Below, in pieces: positions 1-5,983 of a stretch of 6,532 nucleotides of DNA; the first letter of the stretch is position 1; the number at the start of each line of letters is the position of its first letter. Where the stretch lies: contig JASLEL010000111.1 of assembly GCA_030151145.1 (NCBI GenBank), positions 1 through 6,532 of the forward strand. Direction: 5' to 3'. The stretch comes from Aquirhabdus sp. (GTDB lineage: Bacteria > Pseudomonadota > Gammaproteobacteria > Pseudomonadales > Moraxellaceae). A program made the position numbers and the translations under genes. The notes under the pieces are model-generated. The model was given only the letters and a program-made list of their open reading frames with translations, searched no databases and had not been told where the DNA came from.

Positions 1-3
1 CGG

Positions 4-234
4 CTATGAATGCGCCTCGTGGTGTGCGCCTGCCACATGTACGCCGGATAACGGCTTGACGCCTAAGGTCCAGACTTTGGTGTCGAGCTGGTGGATGACC
101 ATGATGACCTCGAAGTGGCCGTTGTCCACGACGATGCGCTCGCCGATACGCGGCAGGGCTTGCAGTTCTTTGGTTACGAGGCGTTCGAGCTGGGCGTACT
201 GGTCGTTCATCAGCACGATGACGGTATCAAGCAT
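4..234 (-). CDS. Small protein of unknown function (76 aa)
   Basis: I do not recognise this family. The 76-residue product has no signal peptide, membrane segment or cysteine. It opens with a short helical-looking stretch (MLDTVIVLMNDQYAQLERL) and continues into a region that looks beta-rich, with alternating hydrophobic residues from about 30 to 60 (ERIVVDNGHFEVIMVIHQL, then KVWTLGVKPL), and ends in a His-rich tail. It is probably a small soluble cytoplasmic protein. The ATG at 232-234 is supported by an AGGAT ribosome-binding sequence seven bases upstream; a second Met at residue 9 has no such site. It is transcribed divergently from prfC, so the two genes share an upstream region. The stop codon TAG lies at 4-6, so the gene is complete. 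I judge it real because of the good ribosome-binding site, its position opposite a divergent promoter region and its globular-looking composition; the function is unknown. Confidence 0.66.
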   Translation of the reverse strand: MLDTVIVLMNDQYAQLERLVTKELQALPRIGERIVVDNGHFEVIMVIHQLDTKVWTLGVKPLSGVHVAGAHHEAHS

Positions 235-261
235 GGGTTTATCCTGATGTTCTTGTTGTGA

Positions 262-289
262 ATTTTTATATGGAGTAGTTGCTGTTCAA
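262..289 (-). promoter_or_regulatory. Candidate promoter for the 76-aa gene
   Basis: Read on the minus strand, TTGAAC (284-289) is a four-of-six match to a -35 box. Sixteen bases later comes AAAAAT (262-267), a four-of-six match to a -10 box, within an AT-rich run that also contains TATAAA (265-270). The placement, just upstream of the AGGAT site and the ATG at 234, is right for this gene. The -35 overlaps one arm of a GTTCA-N5-TGAAC inverted repeat (284-298). The boxes are only moderate matches, so the exact hexamers are uncertain. Confidence 0.3.
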
Positions 290-383
290 TCGCTGAACCA
301 CTATACCTGCGCAGGGTTCAATCCACAAGTCTTTCTCCGCTGATCGCGCGGGGTGGATATGCATCACCATCCCGTTCACTCTC

Positions 384-392
384 TGATATACT
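384..392 (+). promoter_or_regulatory. Extended -10 promoter of prfC
   Basis: TGATATACT contains the extended -10 TG, one spacer base, then TATACT, a five-of-six match to the sigma-70 -10 box. No good -35 sits 16-18 bases upstream (TCACCA at 364-369 is the best I see), which is acceptable for an extended -10 promoter. Transcription would begin near 399, giving prfC a leader of about 87 nucleotides. Confidence 0.5.
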
Positions 393-411
393 TCGCGCTT
401 TAAATTTCACC

Positions 412-465
412 GGATTCCCCATCGCTCGGGGCAATCCTGCATTGCGTGTACTGCGCGCGGTACAC
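412..465 (+). promoter_or_regulatory. Structured 5' leader of prfC: two stem-loops
   Basis: Stem-loop 1 pairs GGATTCCCC (412-420) with GGGG (428-431) plus AATCC (433-437), leaving C432 as a one-base bulge and a seven-base loop. Stem-loop 2 pairs GTGTACTG (446-453) with CGGTACAC (458-465), eight pairs including one G-U, around a CGCG loop. The 3' arm of stem-loop 1 can instead pair GCAAT (431-435) with ATTGC (441-445), so two alternative folds exist. There is no T-tract after either stem, so these are not intrinsic terminators. Stem-loop 2 ends 20 bases before the prfC ATG. No known riboswitch consensus is recognised. The pairing is seen directly; a regulatory role is inference. Confidence 0.4.
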
Positions 466-485
466 CACGGGACATCGAACGCGAC

Positions 486-2075
486 ATGACAGACGACATC
501 TTAGAGCAGGTACGGATACGCCGCACCTTTGCCATCATCTCTCACCCTGACGCCGGTAAGACGACAATCACCGAAAAGCTGCTGCTTTGGGGCAAAGCGA
601 TTGCGGTTGCAGGCACGGTCAAGAGTCGCAAGAGCGACCGCCATGCGACCTCCGACTGGATGGAGATGGAGAAAGAGCGTGGCATCTCGATCACGACTTC
701 GGTCATGCAGTTTCCCTATCGCGATCACACGATCAATCTGCTCGATACGCCCGGTCACGAAGACTTCAGTGAAGACACTTATCGCACGCTGACCGCCGTG
801 GACTCGGCGCTGATGGTCATCGACGGCGCCAAGGGTGTGGAAGAGCGTACCATCAAACTGATGGACGTCTGCCGTATGCGCGACACGCCGATCATCTCCT
901 TCGTCAACAAGCTCGACCGCGAGATCCGCGAGCCGCTGGAGTTGCTCGACGAGATCGAGACGGTGATGAAGATCCGCTGTGTGCCGATCACTTGGCCTCT
1001 GGGCCGTGGTCGTGACTTTGTCGGCGTCTATCATCTGGCGGAAGACCGCGTCTATCTCTATCAGCCCGGTCATGGCTCGGAGATCGTCGCGATCGAGAGC
1101 CGTCAGGGCTACGATCATCCCGACATCCGTGAGCGCATGGGATCGGAGTTCGACCGCTTTGTGGAGTCCTTGGAGCTGGTACAAGCGGCGAGTGATCCGT
1201 TTGACCTTGAGCTCTTCCTCGCGGGTAAACAAACCCCCGTGCTGTTCGGGACTGCGCTTGGCAACTTTGGCGTCGATCAGGTGCTGAATGCCTTTGTCGA
1301 TTGGGCACCCAAGCCGAAAGACCATCCGACTGTACAGCGTGTGGTGAATTCGACCGAAGCGGCGTTCACGGGCTTTGTGTTTAAGATTCAGGCCAATATG
1401 GACCCGAAGCATCGCGACCGCATTGCTTTTATGCGCATTTGTTCGGGCAAATACGAAAAAGGTCTTAAGATGCAGCATGTGCGTGTCGGCAAAGAAGTAC
1501 GCATCGCTGATGCGCTGACGTTCCTTGCGGGTGAGCGCGCACATCTGGAAGAAGCGTGGCCTGGTGATATTATTGGTCTGCATAACCATGGCACGATTCA
1601 GATCGGGGATACCTTCACGTCGGGTGAAAAGCTGCACTTCACCGGGATTCCGCACTTTGCGCCGGAAATGTTTCGCCGTGTGCGTCTTAAAGATCCGCTC
1701 AAGTCCAAGCAACTGCAAAAAGGTCTGAAAGAGCTGTCTGAAGAGGGCGCGACACAGGTCTTTATGCCGTTTAACTCCAATGACCTGATTTTGGGTGCGG
1801 TTGGGGTACTGCAGTTTGAGGTGGTGGCTTTCCGCCTGAAGGAAGAATACAAGGTCGACTGTGTCTATGAGCCGATCAGTATTGCCACGGTGCGCTGGGT
1901 GTCGTCGAGCGATGAGCGCAAATTTGAAGAGTTCAAGAAGAAAGCCCATGACCAGCTGTCACAGGATGGCGGCGGCTTCCTGACCTATCTCGCCCCGAGC
2001 CGGGTCAATCTGCAGCTGATGCAGGAACGCTGGCCCGATATCGAGTTCCGCGCGACACGGGAACATCGGGAATAA
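486..2075 (+). CDS. prfC: Peptide chain release factor 3 (RF3)
   Basis: RF3 is a ribosome-associated cytoplasmic GTPase that removes RF1 or RF2 from the ribosome after peptide release. The 529-residue product matches the usual length of the family. The N-terminal G domain shows the P-loop SHPDAGKTT (residues 19-27), the switch I segment [15 protein letters not shown] (62-76), DTPGH (87-91) and NKLD (141-144). The EF-Tu-like domain 2 and the RF3 C-terminal domain follow; the latter includes the typical GALGVLQFEV-type stretch, here [19 protein letters not shown]. No key residue is missing and the frame is intact. The ATG at 486 places the RF3-specific [17 protein letters not shown] segment at the expected distance, although no strong ribosome-binding site precedes it; GGGA at 469-472 lies 13 bases upstream, which is long. 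The gene has its own extended -10 promoter and a structured leader, and appears to be transcribed alone. The family assignment is secure. Confidence 0.98.
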   Translation: MTDDILEQVRIRRTFAIISHPDAGKTTITEKLLLWGKAIAVAGTVKSRKSDRHATSDWMEMEKERGISITTSVMQFPYRDHTINLLDTPGHEDFSEDTYRTLTAVDSALMVIDGAKGVEERTIKLMDVCRMRDTPIISFVNKLDREIREPLELLDEIETVMKIRCVPITWPLGRGRDFVGVYHLAEDRVYLYQPGHGSEIVAIESRQGYDHPDIRERMGSEFDRFVESLELVQAASDPFDLELFLAGKQTPVLFGTALGNFGVDQVLNAFVDWAPKPKDHPTVQRVVNSTEAAFTGFVFKIQANMDPKHRDRIAFMRICSGKYEKGLKMQHVRVGKEVRIADALTFLAGERAHLEEAWPGDIIGLHNHGTIQIGDTFTSGEKLHFTGIPHFAPEMFRRVRLKDPLKSKQLQKGLKELSEEGATQVFMPFNSNDLILGAVGVLQFEVVAFRLKEEYKVDCVYEPISIATVRWVSSSDERKFEEFKKKAHDQLSQDGGGFLTYLAPSRVNLQLMQERWPDIEFRATREHRE

Positions 2076-2125
2076 ACACGAATACGGCCAGTCGCGCCGA
2101 ATCGTGCATGTCTAACAGCCTGAAT

Positions 2126-2155
2126 ACGAGGGTCTCATGCCAATGGGACCCTCGT
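2126..2155 (+). terminator. Strong hairpin after prfC, no T-tract
   Basis: ACGAGGGTCTCAT (2126-2138) pairs with ATGGGACCCTCGT (2143-2155) over 13 bases with a single G-U pair and a four-base GCCA loop. It starts 51 bases after the prfC stop codon. The following bases (GAATGTGTGT) are not a U-run, so it is not a textbook intrinsic terminator. It could stop transcription less efficiently, act with Rho, or protect the 3' end of the prfC mRNA. The stem itself is certain. Confidence 0.55.
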
Positions 2156-2256
2156 GAATGTGTGTAAAAATAAAATCCGACGTCTCAATGCGTCATCTGT
2201 GAAGAACAACAAGAGCAGCACCGCCTGTCGGGTATCGGCAGACGACCAGAACAAAC

Positions 2257-2264
2257 AAGGAAGG
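2257..2264 (+). promoter_or_regulatory. Ribosome-binding site of the lipoprotein gene
   Basis: AAGGAAGG lies four bases before the ATG at 2269, with its inner AGGA seven bases away. It favours the ATG at 2269; the in-frame ATG two codons later (2275) would also be within reach. The 5' leader carries a small six-pair hairpin (CTGTCG 2225-2230 with CGGCAG 2236-2241). Confidence 0.6.
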
Positions 2265-2268
2265 TAAG

Positions 2269-2931
2269 ATGAAAATGCGTCAATACATGCAATTCATAGG
2301 GATTGTGATCGTCAGTATGGGATTGAGCGCCCTGCTGACCGCGTGCAGTGATTCCAAAGCGGCAAATGATCACAATCTCGGTAATGCGATACAGCAACAT
2401 CTCCGCCATCAGGGCTATCTGTGTCTGGCAGGCAGCGCTTGGCCCGTGGTGGTCGACGCCAATGACCTGCATATGCAGGCCCGCTTCCCGCGTGGTATCG
2501 CAAGCCAGATGGCCTACCTTGAGAAAGCGGGCCTCGTGACCGGTACCGATGTGACCCTGCCGACGCAAAGCCTGTATGGCAGTACCGGTCGATCCTATAC
2601 AGTGACCAAGGCAGGTCAGGCTTTTTATCATGATCCTTCGGAGGATTATCTGGGACAGACGCAGGGCGGCGCACTGTGCTATGCCCAGAAAAAATTTGTG
2701 GCACTGGCTTCATGGATGCCGATCGATGCGTCGGCGGATCTGGAAGTGATTGCCAACTATACCTATCAGCCGACCGATATCGCCCCTTGGGCGCAGAGTC
2801 CTGAATTTAAGACGACATTCACCGATGAGGCGACCGCGCTGGCAACCCCTAAGCCTGAGCGACGCAGTCTGATCCTGACCGATGGTCAGTGGCAGATGAA
2901 AAATACCTCTTCGACGCTGTCGGGTGGCTAA
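2269..2931 (+). CDS. Putative lipoprotein of unknown function (220 aa)
   Basis: The N-terminus is a lipoprotein signal peptide: a short basic start (MKMRQ), a hydrophobic core from about residue 9 to 23, and the lipobox LTAC with the lipidated Cys at residue 26. Ser at +2 suggests passage to the outer membrane under the Lol rule. The mature part of about 195 residues has two further cysteines, at 52 (YLCL) and 137 (ALCYA), which could form a disulfide in the periplasm. Residues 38-115 have a helix-helix-strand feel resembling a winged-helix layout (AIQQHLRHQGYLCL, then MAYLEKAGLV, then SYTVTKAGQAFY). They are followed by a YTYQPTDIAPWAQSPEF segment that I associate with small conserved proteobacterial lipoproteins of unknown role. 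I cannot name a family with certainty. The gene is complete, with a good ribosome-binding site. It is separated from prfC by a hairpin and from the next gene by a candidate promoter, so it may be a single-gene unit. Confidence 0.85.
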   Translation: MKMRQYMQFIGIVIVSMGLSALLTACSDSKAANDHNLGNAIQQHLRHQGYLCLAGSAWPVVVDANDLHMQARFPRGIASQMAYLEKAGLVTGTDVTLPTQSLYGSTGRSYTVTKAGQAFYHDPSEDYLGQTQGGALCYAQKKFVALASWMPIDASADLEVIANYTYQPTDIAPWAQSPEFKTTFTDEATALATPKPERRSLILTDGQWQMKNTSSTLSGG

Positions 2932-2962
2932 GTATTGTGCAAACGGATGTGGTCTGGTCTAG

Positions 2963-2990
2963 CCTGACCTTGCTTTGCGTCGGCGTCAGG
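2963..2990 (+). terminator. Weak hairpin after the lipoprotein gene
   Basis: CCTGAC (2963-2968) pairs with GTCAGG (2985-2990) around a 16-base loop, followed by GTTTGGTTG. The stem is short, the loop is long and the T-run is interrupted, so this is only a possible terminator for the lipoprotein gene that ends at 2931. Confidence 0.25.
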
Positions 2991-2996
2991 GTTTGG

Positions 2997-3025
2997 TTGA
3001 GTCCCTAAAAAAGGCGTAAGATAAC
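2997..3025 (+). promoter_or_regulatory. Candidate promoter for the DUF3298 gene
   Basis: TTGAGT (2997-3002) and GATAAC (3020-3025) are each four-of-six matches to the sigma-70 boxes and are separated by exactly 17 bases. An overlapping alternative is TTGGTT (2993-2998) with TAAGAT (3017-3022) at 18 bases. Both lie between the lipoprotein stop and the next start codon and predict a leader of about 60 nucleotides. The predicted leader carries a stem-loop, CCTGCC (3043-3048) with GGCAGG (3055-3060), which is followed by a second partly overlapping GCAGGC copy. Confidence 0.35.
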
Positions 3026-3077
3026 AGCCTGTCTCATCCGCGCCTGCCAGACGCGGCAGGGCAGGCAGTGAACGCAC

Positions 3078-3096
3078 AAGGGAGCTCATGGCATGA
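3078..3096 (+). promoter_or_regulatory. Ribosome-binding site with a two-codon ORF overlapping the start
   Basis: AAGGGAG (3078-3084) is a good ribosome-binding site eight bases before the ATG at 3093. Between them lies a second, out-of-frame ATG at 3088-3090 that reads Met-Ala-stop. Its TGA (3094-3096) overlaps the real start codon as ATGA. The spacing of three bases to the first ATG is too short for efficient use, so the ATG at 3093 is the likely main start. Any effect of the minimal ORF on translation is speculation. Confidence 0.5.
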
Positions 3097-4133
3097 AATC
3101 ACAGATAGGGCCGCAGATGCAGGGTTTGGGCTTGCGCATACGTGAGCATCATCAGACATTCGGGCCTCGGCTGCTGCTGGTATCGGCGATGCTGGCATAC
3201 TCAAGCCTAAGCCATGCCAACCCAGTCGCAGACAAGCCGGTTCCGCTGATTACCTCTCCCACGGTGCGTGCTGCGGCAAGTCAGCCCATCGTTGTCGTGC
3301 CATCCGCGCCGACCCATGGACTGCTGGGCCTCGGTGGTCTGGGTGCAACGACACAGCCCATGCACGCCACACAGCGCACCTATAGCGCCGCGCCGCGCCA
3401 TGCCTGTACCAGCAATTGCGTCAGTGGCAGTAGCAACAATGGCAGCAATAGCAATAACACCCCCGCCAGTGCTCAGGCCACGGTGCTGGTGCTGACCGCC
3501 ATGGATAAGTGGATGGCTGGAGATATTGAGCGTGCCGTGCTCAAGATGGCACAGGGCATGGCGAACTCACCCAGCACAGGCACGCTGCCGGAGCGCCTGC
3601 AAGCCTTCGTCGATCATGCACCTGACGGCGGTCATGGCTATAACATGACGATCAACAGCAGTATTCTGGGCCAGTCAGCTGACGGTGCGCTGGTGGTGGT
3701 CTCGGTCGACGGCTACTTTTATACGGGCGGTGCGCATGGTTCGGCTACGCGTGTGCTGCTGAACTTTGATCGGCGGCATCATCGGCTCCTGACGCCGAAG
3801 GATATCCTGCAGCAGGGGCAGAGCTTCAAACAGAATCCCGCCCTGTATCCGCTCTACCATGCGCAGTTTGCCCGCTTTGTCAAAGAGAACGGCGAGGACA
3901 ATCTGGCTGACTACGAGAAGATGTGGAAGTTTCATCTCTCGGATCAATGGCGTCTGGGCGAGCTGGGCTTAGTCATGCAGTATGGTCAGTATGATATCGG
4001 ACCGTATGTGATCGGTATGCCGGAGCTGACGGTGCCCTACAGTGCCCTGCATGGCATTATTCGTCCAGAGTACCTGCGACCTGTACAGGCGACCCGCCAG
4101 ACCGGCGAAGCCTGTCCTTGTCCCACGCTGTGA
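3093..4133 (+). CDS. Secreted DUF3298 / RsiV-like domain protein (346 aa)
   Basis: The product begins with a long polar n-region, then a hydrophobic segment (RLLLVSAMLAYSSL, about 26-39) and a likely signal peptidase I site SHA|N at 42/43, so it should be exported to the periplasm. Residues 43-130 look disordered: a Pro/Ala/Gly-rich part, a CTSNC pair (105 and 109) and a Ser/Asn/Gly run. The folded part from about 130 matches the DUF3298 (RsiV C-terminal-like) pattern. It has a beta-rich YNMTINSSILGQSADGALVVVSVDGYFYTGG stretch (split here across its turns), the hallmark TGGAHG (211-216), a LLTPKDIL segment near 235, and YDIGPYVIGMP (300-310) leading into a TVPYSAL end. In Bacillus RsiV this domain belongs to a lysozyme-sensing anti-sigma factor. 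Here there is no cytoplasmic anti-sigma part and no sigma factor beside it, so the role is unknown. The C-terminus adds CPCP. The start is supported by AAGGGAG eight bases upstream. Confidence 0.85.
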   Translation: MKSQIGPQMQGLGLRIREHHQTFGPRLLLVSAMLAYSSLSHANPVADKPVPLITSPTVRAAASQPIVVVPSAPTHGLLGLGGLGATTQPMHATQRTYSAAPRHACTSNCVSGSSNNGSNSNNTPASAQATVLVLTAMDKWMAGDIERAVLKMAQGMANSPSTGTLPERLQAFVDHAPDGGHGYNMTINSSILGQSADGALVVVSVDGYFYTGGAHGSATRVLLNFDRRHHRLLTPKDILQQGQSFKQNPALYPLYHAQFARFVKENGEDNLADYEKMWKFHLSDQWRLGELGLVMQYGQYDIGPYVIGMPELTVPYSALHGIIRPEYLRPVQATRQTGEACPCPTL

Positions 4134-4195
4134 TGGGGAGTAGCGCGTGACCAGCCTGCATGTGGCGTCACCTGAGCTTGCGACCTGCACGGTGC

Positions 4196-4208
4196 AGGAG
4201 GCGGGAGA
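4196..4208 (+). promoter_or_regulatory. Ribosome-binding site that favours the ATG 4216 start of the TatD gene
   Basis: AGGAGG (4196-4201) and GGGAGA (4203-4208) precede the ATG at 4216; the second is spaced eight bases from it. A competing site, GGGGAG at 4135-4140, lies six bases before an in-frame GTG at 4147. Both are usable from the sequence alone. The downstream ATG is preferred because it leaves only a few residues before the metal-binding DTHTHFD motif, as is usual for TatD proteins. Confidence 0.45.
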
Positions 4209-4215
4209 CGATCCC

Positions 4216-5121
4216 ATGCTGCCGCTGCATCTGATCGACACCCATACCCACTTCGATAGCGACGACTTTGATACGGACCGTGACCTGCTCGCATTGCAGG
4301 CTCGGCAGCAGGGCGTGGATGCGCTGATCCTGATCGGCTATGTGGCGCGTTATTTTGATCGGCTGTGTCGTGTGCAGGATCATCTGCATCAGCTTGTACC
4401 GCAGCCGCTGCACCCGGTTGATCCGGCGACAGACCCGCATTTCACCCCGCTCATTCAGGGTCCGGTGACTTTGCTGGCGCCGGGACTGCATCCCTTTTAT
4501 ATCCGCGAGCATCAGGAGGACGATCTGCACTTGCTTGAGCGCCTGCTGCAGACTCGGCACTGTGTGGCGGTCGGTGAGATCGGTCTGGATACCTATACGC
4601 CTGAGATGAAGATCCCTGCGGTCTATGCGCGGCAGCAGGATTTCTTTGCACAGCAGCTGGAGCTTGCCAAGCTCTACCAAAAACCTGTACTGCTGCATAT
4701 CCGCCGCGCGCATGCCGATAGCCTGGCAATCCTGAAGCGCCATCGCTTTGCCTATGGGGGCATCGCGCATGCCTTTGGCGGTGGGATCGAGGAGGCCAAG
4801 AGCTTTATCAAACTCGGCTTTAAGCTCGGTATCAATGGCCTCGTCACCGACCCCAACGCCAAGCGTCTGCGCCAAGTGGTGCAGGCGGTGGGGGCTGAAC
4901 ATCTGGTGCTGGAGACTGACTGCCCTGATATGACGCCGATCTGCTGTCGCAATCCGGCGGAGGCCCATACGCGTAATACCCCGGTCAATCTGCCGGTGGT
5001 GCTGGAGACCTTATCCCAGCTTCTGAATGTGGATAAACAACTGCTTGCCGTCCAGCTTTGGCATAATACCCGCCTGTGTCTTGGGCTCGACTGGTCATAT
5101 GGTCAGGCGCGCTGGGACTGA
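4216..5121 (+). CDS. TatD-family metal-dependent hydrolase (YjjV-like)
   Basis: TatD proteins are cytoplasmic amidohydrolase-fold TIM barrels with two divalent metals; characterised members have DNase activity and others are D-aminoacyl-tRNA deacylase candidates. All ligands are visible when numbered from the ATG at 4216: His10 and His12 (DTHTHFD), Glu121 (GEIGLD), His161 (LLHIRRAH), His185 (IAHAFGG) and Asp235 (ETDCPDM). The 301-residue chain is longer than typical YjjV because of an insertion of about 20 residues, rich in Pro and Asp, at roughly 63-87, before APGLHP. The spacing of RRAH and the AHAFGGGIEEAKSFIKLG run fits the YjjV branch better than TatD itself. A GTG at 4147, with its own ribosome-binding site and only 13 bases after the DUF3298 stop, would add 23 residues; that stretch has ordinary codon use but no family counterpart I know. 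It is co-directional with, and possibly co-transcribed with, the DUF3298 gene. Confidence 0.92.
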   Translation: MLPLHLIDTHTHFDSDDFDTDRDLLALQARQQGVDALILIGYVARYFDRLCRVQDHLHQLVPQPLHPVDPATDPHFTPLIQGPVTLLAPGLHPFYIREHQEDDLHLLERLLQTRHCVAVGEIGLDTYTPEMKIPAVYARQQDFFAQQLELAKLYQKPVLLHIRRAHADSLAILKRHRFAYGGIAHAFGGGIEEAKSFIKLGFKLGINGLVTDPNAKRLRQVVQAVGAEHLVLETDCPDMTPICCRNPAEAHTRNTPVNLPVVLETLSQLLNVDKQLLAVQLWHNTRLCLGLDWSYGQARWD

Positions 5122-5147
5122 CTTCCTTACTTTTGTTTTCTTTCTTT
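5101..5147 (+). terminator. Possible weak terminator over the TatD stop codon
   Basis: GGTCAG (5101-5106) pairs with CTGACT (5118-5123) across the TGA stop, with an 11-base loop. It is followed by a strikingly T-rich, almost purine-free tract to 5147 with only one A and one G. The stem is short for an intrinsic terminator, but the T-rich tail on the coding strand is the best in the window. It would separate the TatD gene from tcdA. Confidence 0.35.
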
Positions 5148-5164
5148 AAATACCGATCTTTACC

Positions 5165-5983
5165 ATGACTGATGCTGCTGTTCCCGAACCTGATCTGAAT
5201 CTAACGCCGGATAGCGACCACGCGGCCCCAGACGCTGCGACGTCAGATGACTATGACCGCCGCTTTGGCGGCACGGCGCGGCTGTATGGTGAGGCGGCGT
5301 TTGGGCGCTTTGCTGCGGCGCACGTGGTCGTCGTGGGCGTAGGCGGGGTCGGTAGCTGGGCGGTCGAGGCATTGGCGCGCAGTGGGGTCGGGCATCTGAC
5401 GCTGATCGATATGGATGTGCTCGTGGCGTCTAACGTCAACCGCCAGTTGCCTGCCTTAAGCGAGACCTTCGGGCAGGACAAGATCCATGCCATGGCGGCA
5501 CGCGCACGCAGTATCAATCCACGTATCAGGCTCACCCTGATCGATGATTTCCTGACGTCGGAGAATGTGCCTGAGATTCTCGCCCAGCGTCCCGATGTGG
5601 TGCTGGACTGTACCGATGATGTCAAAGCCAAGATCGCGCTGATCCTGCATTGTCGTTTTCACAAGATCCCGCTCATCGTCGCGGGTGCGGCGGGAGGCAA
5701 GACCGATCCGCTCAAGATCCGCGTCGCTGATCTGTCGCGCACCGAGCAGGACCCCTTGCTCGCCAAGATCCGCAGCCGTCTGCGCCAGCAATACAATATG
5801 TGCAAGAACCACAAGGATAAATTTGGCGTGCTGTGCGTATACTCGCTGGATAATCCCTATATCCCGGATACCAGCTGTAACGCCAGCGGTCTGCAGTGTG
5901 GTGGCTATGGCTCGGGGATGACTGTGACGGCAAGCTTTGGCATGGTCGCGGCAGCCGAGGCGCTCAAGAAGATTGGGCGTTAG
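5165..5983 (+). CDS. tcdA: tRNA threonylcarbamoyladenosine dehydratase
   Basis: TcdA (also known as CsdL or YgdL) uses ATP to convert t6A at position 37 of ANN-decoding tRNAs into the cyclic form ct6A, improving decoding. It is an E1/ThiF/MoeB-like enzyme. The sequence shows the family opening RRFGGTARLYGEAAFGRF (32-49), the nucleotide-binding VVGVGGVGSWAVEALARSGVG (in parts; Gly58, Gly60, Gly61, Gly63), LIDMD (80-84) and NRQ (92-94). Further on come a GAAGGKTDPLKI turn, SRTEQDPLLAKIR, and the C-terminal LQCGGYGSGMTVTASFG, whose Cys aligns with the conserved Cys of MDCASGFG in E. coli TcdA. At 272 residues it is close to the 268 of E. coli, but it has an extra acidic, Pro-rich N-terminal tail of about 27 residues and a shorter segment before the final Cys motif. 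No ribosome-binding site precedes the ATG, yet no other ATG, GTG or TTG lies in frame in the tail. The preceding bases are T-rich. Confidence 0.96.
   Translation: MTDAAVPEPDLNLTPDSDHAAPDAATSDDYDRRFGGTARLYGEAAFGRFAAAHVVVVGVGGVGSWAVEALARSGVGHLTLIDMDVLVASNVNRQLPALSETFGQDKIHAMAARARSINPRIRLTLIDDFLTSENVPEILAQRPDVVLDCTDDVKAKIALILHCRFHKIPLIVAGAAGGKTDPLKIRVADLSRTEQDPLLAKIRSRLRQQYNMCKNHKDKFGVLCVYSLDNPYIPDTSCNASGLQCGGYGSGMTVTASFGMVAAAEALKKIGR

Noticed and set aside
501..1949. A 482-codon open frame on the minus strand inside prfC
   Set aside because: It is the antisense shadow of a certain RF3 gene. The product is Arg/His-rich with no recognisable motif, and long antisense frames arise from the codon bias of GC-rich genes.
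2171..2176. TAAAAT as a -10 box for the lipoprotein gene
   Set aside because: No -35 match lies at a proper distance, and the expected -35 position falls inside the hairpin after prfC.
2185..2631. A 148-codon minus-strand open frame across the lipoprotein gene
   Set aside because: The plus-strand gene has a signal peptide, lipobox and ribosome-binding site, while this frame is antisense with no supporting signal.
4133..4150. Five-codon ORF starting at the TGATG of the DUF3298 stop
   Set aside because: It is out of frame with both TatD starts and too short to mean anything; the overlap is expected by chance.
4168..4968. A 266-codon minus-strand open frame inside the TatD gene
   Set aside because: The plus strand carries every TatD metal ligand in order. 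The minus-strand product is an antisense shadow with no motif.
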